Positions 34,401 through 45,550 of a DNA stretch of 64,000 nucleotides are shown piece after piece; the stretch's first letter is position 1; every line of letters begins with the position of its first letter. A model generated the notes under the pieces. It had not been told where the DNA came from, did no database searches, and saw nothing but the letters and a program-made list of their open reading frames with translations. This stretch comes from Angiostrongylus vasorum. Lineage: Eukaryota; Nematoda; Chromadorea; Rhabditida; Metastrongylidae. The DNA lies in the NCBI GenBank assembly GCA_018806985.1, contig JADANN010000034.1, forward strand, positions 806,001-870,000, read 5' to 3'. The position numbers and the translations under genes were made by a program.

Positions 34401-37400
34401 CTAAATCTCTGAAAGACCATCCTCGTGAGGAAAGGATTTGTTTCTGATTCTGCGATTATTCCTGTCTGGGGTGGAAAGTCAACAGGATGAACGAATTAGC
34501 TTTAGATTTGAGCAGGTGAAGCCAGCGCCTTGGACAGCTTTCAATAGCATCGAGAACGTGGTGAAGAAGACAAAGAAAAAACTGACTCTGCGTCCATTCC
34601 TCCAACTCCAAGGATTCCTCTCGTGTTAACTTACACTTCAGAAACATGGTTAAATTTCAGCTAAACGAAAGAACTCCTTAAAACGCGATATCGAGCGGGT
34701 GAGGCTAGGAGGAATTAACATTTAGGTGAAGAAGGAAATCAGAAGTTCGCACCCACGTTAAAAAACCAAAGATCATGATGCGGTTATGAACGTCAAAATA
34801 CTGAAAAAGAGGACAGAAGTGTCGTGCATCTAAACGACAACCGATTGACAACAGGCCTTAAGGACAAGATCCCACGGAATGTCTAGCGCATAGCAGGAAG
34901 ACTACTGACCTCATGGCAGACATTCATAAGGATTCTAGAAAATAGTCATCATGCTCGGAGGCTCAATGAGAAAAACAGAACCCACTATCTCACACCTCCA
35001 TGCAATAAGGACAACCTATATTCCTGCTGGTTCGCACTCGAGTCGCTCAACGATCTACAGGTGATACAGATGAGTGGGCCCAGGTATAAAGAAATTCAAA
35101 GTCATCAGAAGATCGAGTGCTAAAAAGCAAAGAAATCTTGTTGAAAGTTGATTTTTAGCCACTGAAATTTGCGGTTGTACCATACAAAACTAAAATCTCA
35201 ATGAAAAAAAGTCAAACGTGGAAAGGCTGTGAACTTTCAAGATTTTGTGCAGAACTGTATCGCCAAAACTCGGAATCTCAGAAGCGCTTCGAACCTGCGA
35301 CTACCATTTCCGAAAGTCCTTGGAGTTGTATTCCACATAGTATCCTGCCATAGAAAAAAAGAATTGTGATATTGATTGCATCTTCATCTCAACTAGGTTC
35401 AGCGCCGATTTATGCTCTCCAGACCATCGACGGATAATTGCTGTTAGCGCCACTTCGAAAAAAAATCCGCTAACAGATTGGGCGAAAGCGAGCTCGGAAG
35501 TGCAGTGGGATAAAACGTGAGCCCCCAGAAAAGGAATCACGGGCTCGTAGCACTGAGGTTCCGAGTTTTGCTCATGTCTCAGCATCCTTGTGGTTGTATT
35601 CAACATCATGCCCTGCCATAAAAAAAGTAGGCAGTGAGCAAAAAGTTAAACATTTAGAACAGAAAAAGTAGTCAAAGACTGACGTTAGAAAAAGTAAGAA
35701 AAAAAATGGTATCGCCTCCAGTAACGAAGCTACAGAAAACCATGTCCTTGAAAACTATGACGCCCGATGCTTACTTTCTGACAACTGCCTATCATTTCTC
35801 GATAAATGAAGCACTTCAGAAGTTCGTAATGTAATAAACATAGAAAAGAAGCCTTGCACTATCGCAATTTACGAACTTTCTCAAACTTAACATTCTCGAA
35901 AAAAAAGGCGAAGACAAAACTAAAATCCCCAAAGTTAGCGCAGGCACGGCTGACACAAAGAACAACGTCACAACTGTGAACCAGGTGTGGTTATGTTGGA
36001 CAAAATCTCGTGGAAACAAAAACGAACATCTGTCAGAATAATATTGTCAATATTCTCCATAAATGTAGGCGTGAAGAAAAAACGTCATTCGAATTTTGAA
36101 AAAGTGTAAAAGCTTGTGCAAGGTTCCCAAAAAATCTTGTAGTCGTTCTTCTGCAAATGTGGGAGCATGCCTTCTTTCATTTAAAAAAGGTTTGGGTTTT
36201 TCTTCCTTTTTTAGGTTTTTAGAAGGTTTGAAGAAGATCTCAGGATAACGATATGAACGACTTTGAATTTTTTTGCAGTCATGTTAGCACAATAATATTC
36301 AAAAGAGCAAAATTTGGAAGCATGTCACATAAATCGAAGAAAAAGCAATGTGTTACTCCCAGAAATCTGGAATTCCTTTTTGTGTTGTATTAAGAAGGAC
36401 CGAACACTAAATGTCAATTTTCAAATGATCTTTGATGAGAATTTAACACAGCGAACATCCAATCTCAAGTGAAATCGTTATAATAAAGTAGAAAGCAAAA
36501 TCAAATTGCCATGGAACGTTTGTCGCACCTTTATAAAATAGATGGACACTTACCTTAAGCACATCAATTATGAGAGTTGCAAATTCCCGAACGTCGAATT
36601 TTGCAAGTTTTTGTCGTAACTGATTTCTCGTTGCTGAGAATGAAGGGATTCAGCTGAATCATTTCACGATTTTATCCTGTATCAAACAACACATAATAGT
36701 ACTGAAGGGAAATCTTATAGCTGAATAGTACAGCACTCTAGTCGTATGAAGTTTAGTAACCAGTGATACTACTCCTGCAAGACAATTACAAAAGCTAAAC
36801 TTGTGAAGACCAAGCGTAATCGGAAACTGGTAAACAGAAAATGAAACATGCTGTCAATTACGGTCTTCTGAAAGACATCAACGACCATAAGTAAAAAAAG
36901 TGAAAACATCGGTTTGTTCAGTAATACTACTGCAGCGAAAAAAAACCTACTGGTAAAAAAACAGCTACACACTGTTCATTTCCTGACGTGATCTTTCCTT
37001 GATTCATGGCCACCCACGCAGCTTGGGTTTCTCGACGATCAACCTATTACAACTTATATCAACGGACAAAATAAACAACTGTTAAAGCATGCAATAATAT
37101 ATTGCTAGTGCAATAATCTTCTGATGAATCATTTCGTTACGTAGTTGTTTTACAATGATGCACAATACAAGTATCAACTACTAATCCTTCCCGGGAGTTC
37201 AATATTCCCCTAACCTGTCACAATCACCGCACTGTTAACATAAATTATATTGAAAAGGACAAGTGGTAAAACACTTTCGTTTAAGGAAATACGATATATT
37301 AAAAAATACGGCGAAAACACTAGCCAACTTGCGCCCACGCTATGGCATTGATTGGACTGAATAGGAAATTTCAGTTAGCAATGGAAAAACAATGAGAAAG

Positions 37401-40165
37401 ACTAAATGATTTTAAAATTATTATCAGGATAAAAGGGCGATTCTCTCATCCATCGAAAAACTTATCGGAAAACTTCAAACAAAAAATCTTAAAAAACCAT
37501 TAGGTAGATATTCATTTAATAAACATACTTCGTCGTATACATCTTGCAGAAGCTTCTCAAAAACGAAGTCCGGGAGTGCTTGAACTTTAAACCGAACTGA
37601 TCGCAATGTTTCAACGGAGTTCTTGGCAGTGAGCTCAGGTATGAGGAAGTGTTGCTGATGCTGATGATCAGGTTTTCGTCCACAAAGAAATAACGACAAT
37701 CGATTAGTTAAATCAAAAGACAATTCATCTAACCGATTAGCAAGGTCTGTCTGAAATTAATCATAGTGGCATAAATATTTAAAAATTTCATTTACTTAAG
37801 ATTAATTGGAACAAAGATGAAGCTAAGATTGAGCTTCTCATGTGACTAACAAATCCGTCCTGTTGAGCAAGCTGAGCCGGAGTTAATTCAGCAGCATTGC
37901 AGAGCAGTGGATCAGCACCATAGATGTGCAGTAGTTCAACCTTAACCAAAATCTGTTCCAAACACTTTGAAATAATTAAACCAAATCGGTCCTAGTATAT
38001 ATAAAAAGCAGGAAATATTGCAAATATTTCGTCAAGTTCAAGCGTTACAATCTCCATTACATCGAACATCTAAGTGGGGTCAGCAGAGTGGCTAGTTATG
38101 CAGTCCATAGAGAATCAAGGTGCTGATTCGACTCTCCACTGCTCTCCTAAAATCTACGTGGGACAGCTTTAGCTCGGTTATCTCTGTAGGTGCAAGCAGA
38201 ATTGACTCGATCAGCATTCCACGACATTCGTAAAGAGACGACATCCAAAAGCAGTAGCCGAAAGAACTCGTGAAATTTTCGAAGACATTGTAGAACGGTG
38301 ATTGCGATGAAAAACAAATCGAATTCAAGAAGTGCTGGGGTCTGCACAGTGGATGTGATGACGGGTTATGTACTGTGCAAAAAAACAAAGGAAAAAAAAC
38401 GGTCAATGTTTATATACGTGATAAACAGAGCCGTTTTATTTGACATTACCTGGATATTTGGATGGCCCATCTTCACTGGTTGTGCGGGCCCCAGCATAAT
38501 TCCCATTCTCCGGAGATTTGTTAGTTTAGTTATTGTGGTTTCCAGCAGTGCCGAGGTCAGCCAGGCCAAAGTTTGCCCCCACGTCGTCAACACCACAGGC
38601 AGTCGCCACCCTTGTGCATCACAGCGACATTTGCCACAATTTGGCTAGTTTGATACAGGATCTTTACTCTGGTTTACCCCTAGCTGGCCTCCCTGATCGA
38701 AACCCTGGACTCCTCAGCTAGGGTGGCGTTGATGAGGGAATGAATCCTACTGTACATCGCAGCCCGACACCTAGGAACACCTCCCAGCCACGATGAGGCG
38801 GAAAACCGTTGGTAAGTTTATTTCCCATTAGACCATTATTAATCATAAAAAATATGAAAACATGCAATTTCCACAGAGGAACAATATCGAAGAAAATTTC
38901 GAAAAGTTCAGTCTACACAGCAAATTAACATGAAAAAATTGGAATAGAATCATTTGAAAACACAGACCTGCATTGCTTGCCCTTCCTTTGCAGCAACGTG
39001 AAGTGGGCTATTCCCTTTCTCAGAATCGACGTAATTCACATCAGCTCCCATTGCTAGAAGTCTGCAAGACTAAGAACATTTCACAAGTAATGTACCGCAA
39101 TCATATAGTAGAAAGTTCTAGAAGCTTTTTGCTGCGAAAAATTTCCCTGGAGACCTAACCTCAATGTGGTGTCGACATGTGCCGTCCGAACACACGACCA
39201 CAGCTGTTTATTAACATCATCTGAGCTCCACGGTTCACCATCCTTACTTGGCTTCCGAATGAACAGATGATCAACATATTTAGCCTTGATAAAGGCTTCT
39301 TTAGTTGGAAGTACTGGATCACTGGAAATGGATAAATCTGGATAAAAAATGCACTGCCATAACGGTCCAAATTTACTACGTTGTGCCTACACGACGTTGA
39401 TATAGGTGTTTATTCGGCTAACGCTCCGAGCTCTTCGTCTTCACCAGAACCGATGATCGGAGTCGGTGGTTATTTCACTACCGAGGTTAAACGACGGTCG
39501 GTTTCAAAACTATTGTTTTTATTACATTGTTTTTTACGCTTGAGAATAGTCTGTATTAACTGCAGTGAAGCCAAAGACCAGTTGAGATCGCCTTGACTTC
39601 GTATGCACCAGTTACTATCGAACACTGCTGAGTGGTTACGGAAAAACAAGAAAATTCAATAATCGTTTCAGTAGCAAAGAACTGGGAAAATTTTATATCT
39701 GGCCAGAAACAACTGCAGCGAACATGCATTATAAGTTGATGCAAACGACATGACATCTAGCAAAACTTCAACTTGACAGTATTCTTTAAAACATCTTACT
39801 TTGGTAACGGCTTCCTTCTGAACTTTGAAGATGAAGATGGATCCAACATCGTATGTTCCCATACTCGATTAGAGCCAGTTCTGAAGCCTCATTAAACTTT
39901 TTCGAGTGCAAAAATCTAGATATCATTCAAGTTACAGAGGGAAAAAAATGAAAGAACCACTTGTGAAGCAGTTTGACGAGTTCCAATTGTGGCGTGTCCC
40001 ACATTCCTCGGTTGAGTGATCGTACATGGGAATATTGTCTACCTAGATTTCTATGAACAGAACAACAATCCGTGCAAATCAAGACACCACGATTGATAGA
40101 AGCCCACTGAGGATCGTCGGCACTACAGTCTGCACACTGTACAATCTCTACGCTTGACGGATGTG
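28486..40165 (-). CDS. git-1: GIT-family ArfGAP (G-protein-coupled-receptor kinase interactor)
   Basis: Minus-strand exons: 40165-39961, 39880-39800, 39321-39160, 39061-38968, 37940-37851, 37750-37529, 37043-36951, (candidate 16-nt 36826-36811), 36633-36554, 29590-29504, 29440-28486; about 695 codons, while GIT proteins have about 670-770. GIT proteins stimulate GTP hydrolysis on Arf and scaffold PIX/PAK at adhesions and synapses. Seen: an ArfGAP zinc finger (CADC, 16 residues, CTDC) with the arginine motif SVHRNLGRQYSHVRSL; ankyrin repeats (GNSPLHVAAKEGQ, ELLHIYGADP); LFLCGRKPDHQ, a GIT signature; Spa2-homology repeats (KVQALPDFVFEKLLQDVYDE; TRNQLRQKLAKFDVREFA); a coiled coil in the large exon (LKERMTENENKLNS); an Arg/Asp-rich linker; and NLTVAIRSLLTDAQ at the start of the FAT-like domain. 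Phases join except 36554 to 29590. The 3' end and first exon are unresolved. Introns hold SINEs and RTE-B. Confidence 0.9.
30175..30470 (+). repeat. S1 SINE (tRNA-like head)
   Basis: One of the cleanest copies: head gtggcgtagtggtcgg, ggaatcgatccccgcaccc (B-box-like), body gggaggatagcagcactgc, tail gccaagagctttatccttt. It lies in the long git-1 intron, antisense to the gene. Confidence 0.7.
31479..31769 (+). CDS. unrecognised 96-codon ORF
   Basis: The frame opens with MGKKLSSLKIKSAMVNG and contains CISEFRCVPGSGSQHGEH and YLFDCVTHHVFTNATEIW, then a TAA stop. The amino-acid mix looks protein-like, with Cys and His spread evenly. It lies in the git-1 intron on the opposite strand. No domain, splice context or repeat family was recognised; it could be a transposon fragment or chance. 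Confidence 0.2.
   Translation: MGKKLSSLKIKSAMVNGLAHDAAFTLNVTCISEFRCVPGSGSQHGEHIVFIADQEQTKNLRNIEDVMKGTNKNRYLFDCVTHHVFTNATEIWKQCK
32170..32345 (-). repeat. family-B retroposon 3' end
   Basis: Forward reading starts with the complementary tail (ttattaactgcctattcttt), then gtgaaataccatcataagg and atgagcaaaactcggaacc. It is minus-oriented and truncated at its 5' end. Confidence 0.55.
32990..35095 (+). mobile_element. RTE-B retrotransposon relic
   Basis: Scattered plus-strand blocks of an AP-endonuclease/reverse-transcriptase follow family order: FHIGTYECNELGKQLTKFIL (about 33.44 kb), SIEEEYDRLT (33.8 kb), a linker with ATNRYASRNIRA, then RT pieces near 34.1-34.6 kb (LSR...QRLGQLSIAS) and the C-terminal region to about 35.09 kb. 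Frames shift constantly, so the copy is an old pseudogene. It lies in the git-1 intron between 36554 and 29590, antisense to it. Confidence 0.6.
35240..35650 (+). repeat. family-B retroposon with intact 3' hairpin tail
   Basis: An inner copy (about 35365-35645) ends ctcatgtctcagcatccttg, then ccctgccataaaaaaagtag and gcagtgagcaaaaagttaaa. The tail hairpin ctgcc...ggcag is preserved. A second partial 3' end (35240-35365) precedes it with a decayed tail. Confidence 0.6.
36811..36826 (-). CDS. git-1: candidate 16-nt microexon of git-1
   Basis: Flanked by a tttaccag acceptor and a gtcttc donor. Inserting these 16 bases restores the phase between exons 37043-36951 and 36633-36554 and gives FYQ-FPITLA-TRNQ, close in length to the vertebrate GIT segment before ATRNQ. 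Without an exon of this phase the two flanking exons do not join. Confidence 0.4.
38075..38350 (+). repeat. S2 SINE: tRNA-like head, RTE-A-like tail
   Basis: Head ggggtcagcagagtggctag (A-box-like) and ggtgctgattcgactctcc (B-box-like); body gatcagcattccacgacatt; end agtgctggggtctgcacagt, which matches the last codons of RTE-A. Same family as 5600-5940. It lies in a git-1 intron. Confidence 0.6.
38445..38830 (-). repeat. S3 non-autonomous element
   Basis: Left end ggatatttggatggcccatc and gtgcgggccccagcataatt (RTE-A tail complement); body ggtcagccaggccaaagttt; right end cagccacgatgaggcggaaa. It lies in the same git-1 intron as the S2 copy, about 100 bases away. Confidence 0.65.
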
Positions 40166-41014
40166 CTAAACAGAGAAAACAAATCTATCAAGGGAAAAAC
40201 AAACAGATAAATGGTATCTCAAAACTGAATGCTTCCACAGTGTACATAATAACTGAAGATTTTGACGAAGACCATATACCTGTTGGAGATGTGACCACGT
40301 TCGAAGTATCCATTCTGAAAATTTGAAGAGTTTCGATTAAATTCATCATTGAAAAACGACTTTAAACGGATATGATAAGAGACAGTTAAGGCATAGGAAC
40401 AACATTTTGCCTTCTCATGCAATCCGTTCGAAGACCCACAACCAAGAACCAACTAGAAAACGTTGCAGACTAGAAGAATGCCACAATATCTGATGGACAT
40501 CCGGCGAAAATGAGCTGTACAATTCGTGGAAAAGTGAAAAGAGAACAATCGATAACACTCCTCGAACATTACGACAACTGTCACAAGCGAGCACAACAAT
40601 GTCCACTCAGAACTTTCTTTGACTAGCTTCTCGGAGACATAGAAAACCAAGAATGGCCCTGTAACAAAATGTTTGCCATGTAAACAGAATTATCCAACCA
40701 TTTTATTAGTGAAAAAATCGATAACTGCGCTAAAATTAAAAATATAGAAATAACAAATAGAAGAGGAACTGGATGTGAACTTGATGTTCATTACCGTTTT
40801 CTATGTAAACTTGTTCCTCGTTATGTCCTGGTGTCGTTCTGCGTCCACTTCACTTTCACCACGAATAGCTTTTTTTAAACTTCACAAACATGGAAATCAG
40901 TTGATATTTAAGTGATTCAAACAACTTCGAACTGTCCTATAAAGTGAGGTGTGCTCTATCGAAGAGAAAATCCCACGAAATTCTAGCTCTTTAAGTACTT
41001 TCAAAGCCATATAC

Positions 41015-41018
41015 CCAT
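41015..41018 (-). CDS. git-1: candidate start exon of git-1 (ATG G)
   Basis: ATGG followed at once by a gtatat donor. Joined to the ArfGAP exon at 40165 it gives Met-Ala-His-Pro before SSVEIVQCADC, a length like the vertebrate N-terminus before the zinc finger. The phase fits, but a four-base coding exon is easy to find by chance. Confidence 0.2.
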
Positions 41019-41289
41019 TGATGCAGACACAGGGCTATACGAATATGTGTATGAGAGTAATACAAAACTCCTATATTGAGTTTTAGATTTCAAAAAGGTT
41101 GTAGAACAGATATGACACGTTAGGAGCTAACAGGAGCAGCAGAAGTTTGGTAAAAGTGGGTCGACTAAGAAGAACAGCAGCGCTGAAGCAGCGAACTGGT
41201 TGACGTGAATGGCGTGCATGTAGGGTACAGACACACAGAATGAAGTGCTGGAAAGTTACCTTATTAATGGAAGTTCAGTAACCAGTTCG

Positions 41290-41505
41290 TTTTTGTGCAG
41301 GGCGTTAGAACAATGTCGTGTCGACGGCGGCCTGCGTGGGAGAGGAGGTCAACCAACGGTGCTCAAGGTCCGAACAGTGCGCGGGGGGGGAGGGGGCGGG
41401 CCAGACGACAGACACGACAGGCACGCGGCGGCCTCACTGCAGCACCGCGTTGCCCAATACAGCCGGCGTTCCCGTGCGCAAGCTCGTGCGCCCGTACTTA
41501 ATGTA
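41290..41505. promoter_or_regulatory. GC-rich island, possible promoter or first exon
   Basis: About 200 bases of strikingly GC- and CpG-rich sequence, including a run of nine G, in otherwise AT-rich DNA, upstream of git-1. On plus, an acceptor-like tgtgcag at 41300 and a gtactt donor near 41496 could bound an exon in several open frames (MSCRRRPAWERR in one). On minus it lies about 1.1 kb before the first git-1 exon. Promoter, 5' UTR exon of git-1, or plus-strand exon all remain possible. Confidence 0.35.
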
Positions 41506-42180
41506 CTCTTCATCCCTTCTAGCAAACTGCATGAGCTTATGACCGTTGCTCTTTCAGATTTCATCTTTTAGCTTTCAAATGTTCGTGGACTGGATTAACC
41601 CTGTTCTACGTGTCGTTTTTCCATATGTTTTCCTAAATCATGCATCGTTTTTGATGAACAGTGAGAACTGCTGGTTTCTGAAGTGAACATACAACTGTAA
41701 CGTTGCTCTCAGGATTTCATGTCATTAATTTTTATGTAATATGATGATGTATTCATATTTATGAGGTGATTGACACCTTGAGTGCACAAACGCGGCGGTG
41801 TGCAATCATTTCAATGCACTTCATTTCTGGCTCTTTCCTTTGCCGCCTATTTCTCTCGGCATATTTTTTCTTTTGTATTCAAGTGTTAGCCTCAATACCA
41901 TATGTATTTTTGAGGAGCGTGCTCCAAGAATGACTTTGTTTTATACTTGATAATATGCTAAAACTGTTCTTCGGCTAAGTTTCTATGCCCTACTAGAGAG
42001 ACTGCTATTGATGAAGATGGATGATAAGTATCCGTGATCTCTGGCGAGAGTACCAAGTATTGGCTCAGGTTGTTTTAGGAATTAATGCAGGATTTTCAAC
42101 TTGTCTTTAATGTGACATATCCTAACCCACAACAAACCTTACTGATCGAATTAAAATGCAGTAGAATCACAACATTTTTG
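41506..42180. other. non-coding, nothing recognised
   Basis: AT-rich with no coherent exon or repeat of the window families. Confidence 0.4.
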
Positions 42181-42870
42181 TCAACTACGATGAGGTTTGT
42201 TTATTCTGGTTCTATAAAACTTCGAAGTTCTGGAAGCGATGAAGTCTTCCAAAACAGTTTCGGCTTTGCTTCGTTTCTGTAGCATTTCTGACACGGAAAG
42301 TCGTCGAAATGCTTGAGGATGTTGCAATCGCTGGGCAGGACGTCTGGGGGTATGGTGGATTGAGCAGGCTTTCGTAACCATAGTCGTTCAACATTTGTAG
42401 AATCAGCAGTGTGTCGTTTGGCCATCCATTCTGATCTGTTTTCATGGTGGCAATGCATCCTGTCAGTCTTAAAGATGACAATAAATCTTGTGTAAAATGG
42501 CACTGCCGTGTGAGGAAACATCCGTCGAGCTCTGTTCCAGTCAAGAAGATACGACTTAGTGCGACTACGAACAAACGACGAACAATTGTGGACAATCAGC
42601 TCAAAACGTCGCTGCTTTGAAGTAGGTGGATACAGTAGAACGTTACCTGGATAAAACTTTTACAACAGCCTCGTTTTAGCTTACTAATCTCGAAAATTAC
42701 AGTTGAGAGGCTTACACTGCGTTCTTTTGCAGGTTCTCGAACATTTTACGTGTATTTGCTTCCACTAAAACCTTCAATTCATCGTCGTCAATAGCAACAG
42801 GTTGTCTCCATCTTCATCGTCGAAATCGCTAACACTTGTTGTTCATCAAAGCGCGCTTCTGACCATTTGA
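42180..42870 (-). pseudogene. mariner-type transposase relic
   Basis: On minus, about 42830-42780 gives DDDELKVLVEANTRK, the helix-turn-helix linker of mariner transposases. About 42420-42200 gives HTADSTNVERLWL, then PPDVLPSDCNILKHFDDF, the degenerate catalytic region that normally reads PYSPDLSPTDYHLF. Frameshifts break the frame. TIRs were not located. Confidence 0.65.
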
Positions 42871-44275
42871 TTCTCGATGTTTCTGATTATTCTGCGGCGT
42901 CCCGCATTTTTGATCGTTAGCGTAGGTCGGAAGTTCGGATTTCCTCTTTCACGTACTCAGTTTAGGATGTTACTAGCTTTCTATAGGTATCTCGTTCCAG
43001 AATACTGGATCATTTTTCATCCTGATCAGACAGCGTTTAGGTTTTCGATGCGTGCGTTAAGGCGGGTGTTCCTTATCTTGTTCAGTGCATCTTCGATGCT
43101 TCTGTAAGCTCCTCAAATTTCTCATCTCTGTCCATTTAGCTTTGGAGCTAAGTAATACATTATTTTATCTTCTCGACTCAGATACATATTTCTGGAGTAG
43201 TTGCAGATATTCTTTTCGTTGGGTCAGTTCGTCAATATGGCATAAATGTGACACTTTTTTTTTGCCTGCTTGCGTGGATGTCCTTTATCTGTTGTTTTTT
43301 GCTATCTGTGGCTGCTGAAGACGACTAAAAACAGAGTTTGTAGAGGTCCTGCAACAGGCAGATTAGGCAATGCCGTGTAGTTGCCGTGCACTTTTTTGTG
43401 CTACAACACAGTCTTTTCGGGTTTTTTGAAATTTACATTCTGATAAGATACGTGGGAAAAAAAGCCTAATTTGTTCGTTGACAAAGAGTGGCAATAGGTT
43501 CTTTAGATGTGTACGACTCTAGTAGTTTGCTGACCAGATATTTGAAATTTTTAACAACGGCGATATTGGTTAGCCAAACCAACCGTTGTACAAAGGTATG
43601 GTCTATTTCGCTATGGCGTTTTTCATTATGAACCTTCAAAACCCATGCTATATTTGTTAACAAAAAATTCTACTGTAACACTGCCCTGCCTTTCTAAAAT
43701 ACTGGGTGGTTGATTTTAAATAGGTTTACAACATAAAGTACAGAAATGAAATAATACTACAAACGAACGCGGAATATCTGTAGTTGCTAGTGTAAGCTGT
43801 TTTTGAGTTGTATTAATGGCGTATGTGGACTTAGAACCAAATCATCTTTGCTGGTGCTATTCTTGGACTATTCTTAGAACAATTTTCTCATTATACCGTT
43901 ACAGTATTGGTGACTAAATGATTTTTCACTCATTTATACATTTTGTAGAAAGTCTGGCAAATTCTGTTGTACTGAACATAATGTTATTGTTATGTGTGCG
44001 AAATTATATCATGTAGGGTCATTCTGTGACTTGACAGGAATTCCACGGCTCGCTAAGCTTTTTTCAATGGAAAAAAGGAATATTTTGAACTGTGAGCAAG
44101 GGAGTTTGCACGATTCTTGTTTTCTCATGTGATCCATGCCACGTGTTTTACTGATCCCAGTGCTTATTCTATTTCGCTGTATTACACTTATTATTCACAA
44201 AAGTGCTCGGATTTCAGCATGAGTGCATTCGCAATCTAGGATTTTGCTTTCTAGTGAATATTGTTGAATGTTAGT
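42871..44275. other. non-coding, nothing recognised
   Basis: Short ORFs only. The part next to 42870 may still belong to the 5' side of the mariner relic, but no conserved motif was found. Confidence 0.35.
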
Positions 44276-44280
44276 TGAAC

Positions 44281-44570
44281 AGAGCGCGTACGGCGCAGTG
44301 GTTGAAGGCGCCACTGCGACACACGTGGAATTGATCCCCGCGCCCATGGCTCACCAAGCCTTCCATCCCTCCGGGGTCGGCAAATTGGTACCAGACTTGT
44401 CGGGAGGATAGCAGCACTGGCTCGATACATTGGTAGGCCACCGCGAATCATTGTAGAGGCCATATATGCATTCAGTCACCTCCAACGATACTTAATGAAG
44501 TCAAATGCATGGCGCATCCCTCAGGGATTGATCAACGCTGAGAGCTTTATCCTTTTTATCCTTTAGCTAG
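44281..44570 (+). repeat. S1 SINE, best copy
   Basis: Head agcgcgtacggcgcagtggt (A box gcgcagtggttgaagg), ggaattgatccccgcgccc, body gggaggatagcagcactggc and ggtaggccaccgcgaatca, tail cgctgagagctttatccttt. It can serve as the reference for the family within this window. Confidence 0.75.
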
Positions 44571-45550
44571 TTGGACATTGTTTTATCTTAAATCCTGCTA
44601 CGCTCAGTTGAATCTTTCCTAAGCCTTCATTACAGATAATTGTCGGTTTTTTTTTAATCTGAGGAGGCTTTTTTCTCGGACTAACGTGCTATCAACTTGC
44701 CGATCACGGCTGTATAAGGACTTGGGTTAGATTGAAGCCGGGTCAGAAACAAGAACCATGACTGCATCCCACGGCATTGCTAATTACTACAAGATACGCA
44801 TCCCGGTTGTGCTACATTACTTGCTACCACTTGAAGTCGATACTGTGTAGCTTATTTAATATATTTCTATTAGGTCATTGTCAAGAAAACAAGTTCTTTT
44901 TTATGTTTGTGTTGCGGTAGTGGTACTGACATCGTTTTTGTCTTGCTATATAGATTAAGCTGTGTTCAGTGGCATTTTCGTTCTCAAGTTGTGTAATGTA
45001 GAGTGAGTTGAAATGTAATGATGGATTTTTCTTCCGTTCGTATGTATGCAATCAAGTACATATGTGCTGTCGAACACTTTGGCTATCATCGACGTCCTGA
45101 TTTATTTAGAAACCCTTTTTTTCTTTATTTTCGAAAATACTTCCTAAAGCGCAATGCTGAGAACCACTCTTCTAGCATTACTCCATTGCTTCATAAATAA
45201 CATAAAACGAAACTATATCTGGGTAGGAGCTAGTAGAGGTGGCTCCGCATAGCATTCCCTAAGCCCCGGCGAGTTGACCCATTTCTCCCCGTATTGACAC
45301 TACAGTGTCCACAATGATCTGGACCAAACGACCGTATGGACACCATAGTATCCATACAGACTTTAATGAATTCCCGAGTTTTTTTTACCTTACTATATGC
45401 ATTCATTTGATAGCTAGTCGAAAGCAGATCAAAAAGGAGTAGTGGGACCAAAAAAGGCATGCGCTACACTTATTGATTTCCAAAAAAGAATGTATTTTCG
45501 AAAGGGCTCATTGATCGGTAACTTAACTAGCAATTAACTGTTACTTCGTT
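44571..45550. other. non-coding, nothing recognised
   Basis: A 60-codon plus ORF (45018-45200) has no recognisable feature. No repeat block of the window is present. Confidence 0.35.

Noticed and set aside
36700..36950. Alternative 14-nt microexon at 36761-36774 of git-1
   Set aside because: It has good splice sites, but its length breaks the phase between the flanking exons; the 16-nt candidate fits.
42877..43107. 76-codon plus ORF with hydrophobic stretches
   Set aside because: No motif was found. It adjoins the mariner relic and its frame has no splice or start context.
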